64,000 nt of DNA from ASV31 sp965229765 (GTDB lineage: Bacteria; Pseudomonadota; Alphaproteobacteria; Rhodobacterales; Rhodobacteraceae). Of this stretch, positions 59,462 through 64,000 are shown piece after piece (position 1 is the first letter of the stretch; each line of letters opens with the position of its first letter). Made by a program: the position numbers and the translations under genes. Location: assembly GCA_965229765.1 (NCBI GenBank), contig CBDDJT010000004.1, positions 1,054,001-1,118,000 of the forward strand, given 5' to 3'. The notes below the pieces were generated by a model, which was not told where the DNA came from, did no database searches, and was given only the letters and a program-made list of their open reading frames with translations.

Positions 59462-60829
59462 TCAAAGAAGGTGGCGAAGCGGGTCGGCGAGGCGGGCCGA
59501 CAGGCCGGTGACAAGGGCGATTGCCGCGTCTTGCGTCAGGTCCGCGTCGTCATGGGAGAGGGTGAGCGACAGCGTGCCGTTCCTGCGCGTCAGCGTCAGG
59601 AGCGGGGGGCACGCACTGCCCGGACGGATGCCGGTGAGCGCGCTGCCGGTCAGGTCGCGAATGACCAGCGCGGGGTCGTGCCCCGCGTCGGGCAATGGGG
59701 CCGAAAGCGGGGCAAGGTCTGCGTCGGTCTGGAGAGCCGTAGTGCCCGAGCCTGCCACACCAACCGTTAAGGGCGCGTTATCGCCAAGGGCGTGGCGCAG
59801 GGCGGCGGTGGAAAAGGCTGCAAGAACGCGGATTTGGGGGATTTCGGGGGCTTCTGTCGCCAGCCAGTCGACAAAGGCGTCGAAGGCGGGGGCGGGGACG
59901 TCGGCGGTGATCTCGGAAACCGCTCTGGCAACAGTGGGCGCTATTTTTTCCTGCGATTCCGGCAGGTTGCGCAGAACCTCCAGGTCTGCGACATGGTAGG
60001 GCTGGGGGTGACCTGCGGCCACCAGACGGCCAAGGTCCAGACCCTGTTCGGCGGCCAGACGGCGCGCCCTGGGTGAGGCGAGGATGCGGCCGGACGCCCC
60101 GTTTCGGGACGTCGGCATCACGTCGGCATCGCGTCGGCGCGGCGTCGGAGCGCGGTTGGATTTTTCCGGTTTCGTCTGCGCAGGGACCGTCGCCGGGGCG
60201 TCCCGCGCCACGCTTGCGGCTTTTGGTGCAGTCGGCGATTCGCCGGCGCTGCGGTGGATGGGCGCGGCGGGTTCGCTGTCGGAGATGACGGCGATCACAT
60301 CGCCCACGGGGATGTCCTGCCCGGCCTTGCCGATCAGTTCGGCGATCCAGCCGTCATGGCCTGCCTCGACCTCCATCGTGGATTTGTCGGTCTCGACCTC
60401 CAGCAGGGGGTCGGTGGCGGCGACCTTGTCGCCGGGCTGTTTCAGCCAGGCCACGATCAGGCCTGTGTCCTGCGCCATGCCGAGAGCGGGCATGATGACG
60501 GTGTTGCCCTTTGCCCGGGCCGGGGCGGGGGTGCCTGCGGCGGCCTTGTCCGAAATGGCGGGCGGGTTTGGCGCGGCATCCGCGTCCTCGGGGCTGTCAG
60601 CGATAAGCGCCACCACGTCGCCCACCGGGACGCTGTCACCGGCGGCGGCGCGGACGCCCACGAGATAGCCGTCATGGGCGGCCTCGACCTCCATCGTGGC
60701 CTTGTCGGTCTCGACCTCCATCAGGGGATCGCCGGCCTTGACCGCGTCGCCGGGCTGTTTCAGCCAGCCGACGATCAGGCCTGTGTCCTGCGCCATGCCG
60801 AGCGCGGGCATGATGACCTCATGCGGCAT
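59462..60829 (-). CDS. Bi-lipoyl E2-like protein with decayed catalytic domain
   Basis: The protein has 455 residues. Two lipoyl domains have lysines K43 and K149 in EVETDKATME and EVETDKSTME. A linker follows, containing RRRDADVMPTSRNG at 231-244, which is encoded by an 11-bp tandem repeat. Residues 248-285 are an E3-binding domain (ILASPRARRLAAEQGLDL). The last 165 residues align with an E2 catalytic domain, but the active motif DHRxxxG is gone (LSHDDADLT near 425-433). It should act as an acyl carrier for the catalytic E2 encoded two genes downstream. Its start overlaps the E1 beta end by 11 bp. Confidence 0.88.
   Translation of the reverse strand: MPHEVIMPALGMAQDTGLIVGWLKQPGDAVKAGDPLMEVETDKATMEVEAAHDGYLVGVRAAAGDSVPVGDVVALIADSPEDADAAPNPPAISDKAAAGTPAPARAKGNTVIMPALGMAQDTGLIVAWLKQPGDKVAATDPLLEVETDKSTMEVEAGHDGWIAELIGKAGQDIPVGDVIAVISDSEPAAPIHRSAGESPTAPKAASVARDAPATVPAQTKPEKSNRAPTPRRRDADVMPTSRNGASGRILASPRARRLAAEQGLDLGRLVAAGHPQPYHVADLEVLRNLPESQEKIAPTVARAVSEITADVPAPAFDAFVDWLATEAPEIPQIRVLAAFSTAALRHALGDNAPLTVGVAGSGTTALQTDADLAPLSAPLPDAGHDPALVIRDLTGSALTGIRPGSACPPLLTLTRRNGTLSLTLSHDDADLTQDAAIALVTGLSARLADPLRHLL
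60110..60149. repeat. 11-bp tandem repeat inside the lipoyl protein linker
   Basis: CGTCGGCATCA, CGTCGGCATCG and CGTCGGCGCGG followed by a partial CGTCGGA form about 3.6 units of 11 bp. In reverse complement the unit is TGATGCCGACG, the same as the repeat at 28235-28275. It lies in frame in a linker where extra residues are tolerated. Confidence 0.85.
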
Positions 60830-61817
60830 CGGCGGCCTCCCCCCGGCAGAGCGCGCGGGCGCGCCGGGCCACGCGTTCGGGCGTGGGGACGGTCAGATCC
60901 TCCAGTGCGGGAGAGAACGGCACCGGCACGTCCATCGCGCCCATGCGCCCGACGGGGGCGTCGAGGTGGTAGAACGCACGCTCCGAGATGCGCGACGCGA
61001 TCTCGGCGGTGACGCCATAGCTTTGGTGGCCTTCATCGACCACCATCGCGCGGCTGGTCTTGCGGACCGAGGCGAGGATCGTTTCCTCGTCCAGCGGCAC
61101 GATTGTGCGGGGGTCGATCACCTCTGCTTCGATGCCGTCGGCGGCGAGAAGGTCGGCGGCCTGCTGACAGACCTGCACCATGGACGAGGTGCCGACCAGC
61201 GTGATGTCGCGGCCTTCACGCAGGATGTTGGCCTGTCCGAAGGGGATCAGGAATTCCTCTTCCGGGACCGGGGCCTTGTCGTTGTACATCAGCTTGTCTT
61301 CGAAGATCACCACCGGGTTGTCGTCGCGGATCGCGGTCTTCATCAGGCCCTTTGCCTCGAACGCCGAGGACGGCATCGCCACCTTCAGCCCCGGGATATG
61401 GGCCACCAGCGCGTGCAGCGATTGCGAGTGCTGGGCGGCCGAGCGGCGCGTGGCGCCTAGGTTGGTGCGCAGCACCAGCGGCACGTTCAGCTTGCCGCCG
61501 GACATGTAGTGCGTCTTGGCCGCCTGATTGCAGAGCTGGTCCATGACGAGGAACAGGAAGTCGCCGAACATAAGGTCGACGACGGGGCGCGATCCGGTCA
61601 TGGCGGCCCCCACGGCGATGCCCATGAAGCCCGGTTCGGCAATGGGCGTGTCGATGATCCGGTCGGTGCCGAATTCCTCGACCAGCCCCGAGAGCACCTT
61701 GAAGGGGGTTCCGGCCTCTGCCACGTCTTCTCCGATCACGAAGACGGTGGGGTCGCGGCGCATTTCCTCGGCGATGGCCTCGTTCACGGCCTTGGACAGG
61801 GTGATTTCGCGCATCAT
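60819..61817 (-). CDS. 2-oxoacid dehydrogenase E1 component, beta subunit
   Basis: The protein has 332 residues. GEDVAEAGTPFKVLSGLVEEFG, DTPIAEPGFMGIAVGAAMTG, THYMSGGKLNVPLVLRTN and the C-terminal transketolase-like domain (EVIDPRTIVPLDEETI, VVDEGHQSYG) are those of pyruvate/acetoin-type E1 beta. It pairs with the alpha subunit encoded 7 bases upstream. The ATG at 61817, with a second ATG at the next codon, follows GAGGAGC. Confidence 0.95.
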   Translation of the reverse strand: MMREITLSKAVNEAIAEEMRRDPTVFVIGEDVAEAGTPFKVLSGLVEEFGTDRIIDTPIAEPGFMGIAVGAAMTGSRPVVDLMFGDFLFLVMDQLCNQAAKTHYMSGGKLNVPLVLRTNLGATRRSAAQHSQSLHALVAHIPGLKVAMPSSAFEAKGLMKTAIRDDNPVVIFEDKLMYNDKAPVPEEEFLIPFGQANILREGRDITLVGTSSMVQVCQQAADLLAADGIEAEVIDPRTIVPLDEETILASVRKTSRAMVVDEGHQSYGVTAEIASRISERAFYHLDAPVGRMGAMDVPVPFSPALEDLTVPTPERVARRARALCRGEAADAA

Positions 61818-61824
61818 GTGCTCC

Positions 61825-62820
61825 TCAGGCCGTGGCGTGGCGGATGTCGGTGAAGACGTGCATGTCTACCTCGGACGCGTCGGGGTAGGCGGCGCCGAGC
61901 GCGTATTGCACGGCGGCCTCTGCGTCGGCGCGGATCTCATCGTTGATGGTCACAAGATCGTCGGCGGTGACGATGCCTTCGGATTCCAGCCACTTGCCGA
62001 AATTGGCGATCGGGTCGCGGTTGGTCTTCCAGTCGGCTTCCTCGTCCCTGGTGCGGTAGTAGTCGCGGTTGATGTCACCGACATGGTGGCCGTGGTAGCG
62101 GTAGGTCATCAGTTCCATGAAGAACGGGCCCTCGCCCTTGCGGCAGCGGTCGACCAGTTGCTGGGTCAGGGTGTTGACCGCCAGCACGTCCTGGCCATCG
62201 ACGCTGTGCGCCTCTATCCCGAAAGCTTCGGCGCGCGCCGGGATCGAGCCCGCCGCGATCTCGTCGGTGCGGGTGTATTCGGAATAGCCGTTGTTTTCGC
62301 AGGCATAGATGACCGGCAGCTTCCAGAGCGCGGCCATGTTCATGACTTCGTACATCAGACCCTGGGCGGTGGCGCCGTCGCCGAAGAAGCAGACGGCGAC
62401 GTCCTGCGTGCCGCGGCGCCTGGCCGAAAGCGCGGCGCCGGTCGCGATGCCCATGGAGCCGCCGACAATGGCATTCGCACCAAGGTTGCCGTTCGACTGG
62501 TCGGCGATGTGCATACTGCCGCCCTTGCCGCGGCAGTAGCCTTCGGCCTTGCCCAGAAGCTCGCAGAACATTTCGCGGAACGCGGCGCCCTTGGCGACGC
62601 AATGGCCGTGGCCGCGGTGGGTCGAGGTGATCTTGTCCTCGGGCGTCAGCGCCTCGCAGATGCCGACGGCCACCGCCTCTTGCCCCGAATACATGTGGGT
62701 CAGGCCGGGCATCTTGGCCGAGAGATACAGCTGGTTGGCGTTGTCCTCGAACGCGCGGATGCGGACCATCTGGCGGTACATCCGCAGGTAGGCTTCGGTG
62801 TTGGTCTTGGCTTTGGCCAT
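61825..62820 (-). CDS. 2-oxoacid dehydrogenase E1 component, alpha subunit
   Basis: The protein has 331 residues with a thiamine-diphosphate motif from FFGDGATAQG to the later ENNGYSEYT. HRGHGHCVAKG and GKGGSMHI are typical of acetoin/pyruvate E1 alpha. It decarboxylates a 2-oxoacid and passes the acyl group to lipoyl lysines, here on the separate bi-lipoyl protein. No lipoamide dehydrogenase (E3) gene is in the window. A 60-bp gap separates it from the M24 gene upstream. Confidence 0.95.
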   Translation of the reverse strand: MAKAKTNTEAYLRMYRQMVRIRAFEDNANQLYLSAKMPGLTHMYSGQEAVAVGICEALTPEDKITSTHRGHGHCVAKGAAFREMFCELLGKAEGYCRGKGGSMHIADQSNGNLGANAIVGGSMGIATGAALSARRRGTQDVAVCFFGDGATAQGLMYEVMNMAALWKLPVIYACENNGYSEYTRTDEIAAGSIPARAEAFGIEAHSVDGQDVLAVNTLTQQLVDRCRKGEGPFFMELMTYRYHGHHVGDINRDYYRTRDEEADWKTNRDPIANFGKWLESEGIVTADDLVTINDEIRADAEAAVQYALGAAYPDASEVDMHVFTDIRHATA

Positions 62821-62880
62821 GGTGGTCCCCTTGGCGGGCGGTGCGCCCCGCCCGGGTTGGGCGGGGGCGTTGCCGGCGTC

Positions 62881-64000
62881 CTAGTAGCGGTTGGCGATCG
62901 GCAGCTCTTCGGCGGGGAAGAGCGAGATCACCTCGCACCCGGTGTCGGTGACGACGACCTCTTCCTCGATGCGCGCGGCGGAATAGCCGTCCTTTGCGGG
63001 GCAGTAGGTTTCCAGCGCAAACACCATGCCGGTCTGGATTTCCATCGGGTTGTCTAGGCTGACGGCGCGGCTGATGATCGGGCGTTCGTGCAGCGCAAGG
63101 CCAAGGCCGTGGCCGAATTGCAGGCCGAAGGCGGCAAGCTCGTTAGGGAAGCCCAGCGATTCCGCGGTGGGCCAGAGTTTCGCCACCTGGTCGGTGGTGA
63201 CGCCGGGCTTGATCGCTGCGATGGCATCGTCCAGCCATTCGCGGGCGCGCACGTAGGCATCGTTCTGCACCGGCGTGGCGCGGCCGATGTTGAACGTCCG
63301 GTAATAGCAGGTGCGGTAGCCCTGGTAGGATTGCAGGATGTCGAAGAACGCCTGATCGCCGGGGCGGAAGTAGCGGTCGGTGAAGTTGTGGGGGTGCGGG
63401 TTGCAGCGTTCGCCCGAGATCGCGTTGATCGCCTCGACGTCGTCGGACCCCATCTCGTAGAGCATCTTGTTGGACAGTGCGACGATATCGTTCTCGCGCA
63501 CGCCGGGTTTCAGTTCCTCGTAGATCATGTGGTAGACGCCATCGACCATGCTGGCGGCCTGGGTCAGAAGCTGGATCTCGTCCCAGTTCTTGATTTCGCG
63601 CGCCGCGAGCATGACCTGCTGGCCGTCCACGACCTTCAGCCCCGCCTCTTGCAGCGCGTGGAACATGGCGGTTTCGGCATAGTCGACGCCCACGGGCATG
63701 TCGGCCATGCCGGCGTCGCGGATCAGGCCTGCGATTTCCTCGGCATAAAGCTTCATCAGGCCGAAGCTGGGGGGGATGGTGCCGCGCATACCGACGACAC
63801 CGGCGCGGCAATGGTCGGGTTCCAGCCAGTCAGAGAATTTCTTGTGATGCACGGCGGCCGAGCCGAAGTCCCAGACATAGGGGCTGTCATCCCCGGTCAT
63901 CAGGGCGAAGCGGCACATCTTGTCGCGTTCCCATTCGCCGATCTTGGTGCCCGAGACGTAGCGGATGTTGTTGACGTCAAACAGCAGAAGAGAGCCGCAC
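62881..64000 (-). CDS. M24-family (creatinase/Xaa-Pro-like) protein, N-terminus outside the window
   Basis: The frame continues past 64000, so the true start is not seen; residues LLLFDVNNIRYVSGT lie just inside the right edge. Counting from the internal methionine at 63918, the expected pita-bread metal residues are D193 (AFFDIL), H270 (FGHGLGLALHE), E303 (ALETYC) and E319 (RIEEEVV). The second aspartate is missing, because GYRTCYYRT at 201-209 has cysteine where the family has aspartate. The enzyme may hydrolyse a C-N bond with one metal or none, as known for some creatinase-like members. It is the first visible gene of the operon. Confidence 0.85.
   Translation of the reverse strand, partial: CGSLLLFDVNNIRYVSGTKIGEWERDKMCRFALMTGDDSPYVWDFGSAAVHHKKFSDWLEPDHCRAGVVGMRGTIPPSFGLMKLYAEEIAGLIRDAGMADMPVGVDYAETAMFHALQEAGLKVVDGQQVMLAAREIKNWDEIQLLTQAASMVDGVYHMIYEELKPGVRENDIVALSNKMLYEMGSDDVEAINAISGERCNPHPHNFTDRYFRPGDQAFFDILQSYQGYRTCYYRTFNIGRATPVQNDAYVRAREWLDDAIAAIKPGVTTDQVAKLWPTAESLGFPNELAAFGLQFGHGLGLALHERPIISRAVSLDNPMEIQTGMVFALETYCPAKDGYSAARIEEEVVVTDTGCEVISLFPAEELPIANRY

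Noticed and set aside
62881..64000. DMSP lyase DddP
   Set aside because: The fold is shared, but the metal-site segment differs (AFFDIL then GYRTCYYRT instead of the DddP two-aspartate pattern), and the conserved DddP N-terminal region is not seen in the visible part.

Overview
The window is 64 kb of GC-rich chromosome-like DNA, densely packed with operons whose genes overlap by 4 bp (ATGA, GTGA or TTGA junctions). Gene content, TAT-exported binding proteins, the many catabolic clusters and the protein families suggest an alphaproteobacterium of the Rhodobacterales (Roseobacter-type). That is inference from gene content; no rRNA or tRNA gene is present to confirm it.

Left part (1-11 kb): a divergent periplasmic sulfur/electron-transfer locus. 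Leftward run a SoxY-SoxZ fusion, a secreted pentapeptide-repeat protein, a NosR/NirI-like membrane flavo-iron-sulfur protein and an ApbE flavin transferase cut by the window edge. Rightward run a small cytochrome c, a SoxF/FCSD flavoprotein, SoxX and SoxA. No SoxB or SoxCD is present. A triheme cytochrome c converges on a molybdenum hydroxylase pair (IorA/IorB type), with two strong hairpins between them. Then (11-16.7 kb) come a small secreted protein, a LysR regulator, a Rap1a/Tai-like protein and a divergent katG/oxyR pair.

Middle part (16.7-35.3 kb): two BMP-type nucleobase/amide ABC importers. One runs leftward and ends in a cytosine-deaminase-like amidohydrolase. The other runs rightward and encodes formamidase, biuret hydrolase, a second isochorismatase-fold hydrolase, a cupin and allophanate hydrolase, so it looks like an operon for uptake of small amides and release of ammonia from biuret. 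An orphan VirD4-like ATPase and a LysR gene sit between the two importers. At 35.7 kb there is a 3-dehydroshikimate dehydratase (QuiC type).

Arsenic block (37.6-43.2 kb): an ArsR-ArsC fusion, the ArsJ-associated GAPDH, ArsJ and Acr3, followed by a second ArsR with an ArsP-like permease. Two ArsR-type operators are visible.

Methylamine/betaine-like block (43.2-51.9 kb): GlxA-family and GntR regulators, a DapA-family lyase, an aldehyde dehydrogenase, two FAD amine oxidoreductases and a non-pyrrolysine MttB-family protein with no corrinoid partner nearby. A three-way-junction RNA candidate lies at 52.1 kb beside a DUF418 membrane protein.

Right part (53.7-64 kb): a co-directional leftward run of nine genes. 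It starts with an M24 (creatinase-fold) protein cut by the window edge and lacking one canonical metal ligand. E1 alpha, E1 beta, a bi-lipoyl E2-like protein with a decayed catalytic domain, an aldehyde dehydrogenase and a lipoyl-free catalytic E2 follow. The run ends with an M19-like protein without the HxD motif, an unrecognised 558-residue protein and a DUF3726 protein. This is the best candidate for an undescribed catabolic system. The Sox-like locus at the left end is the second candidate.
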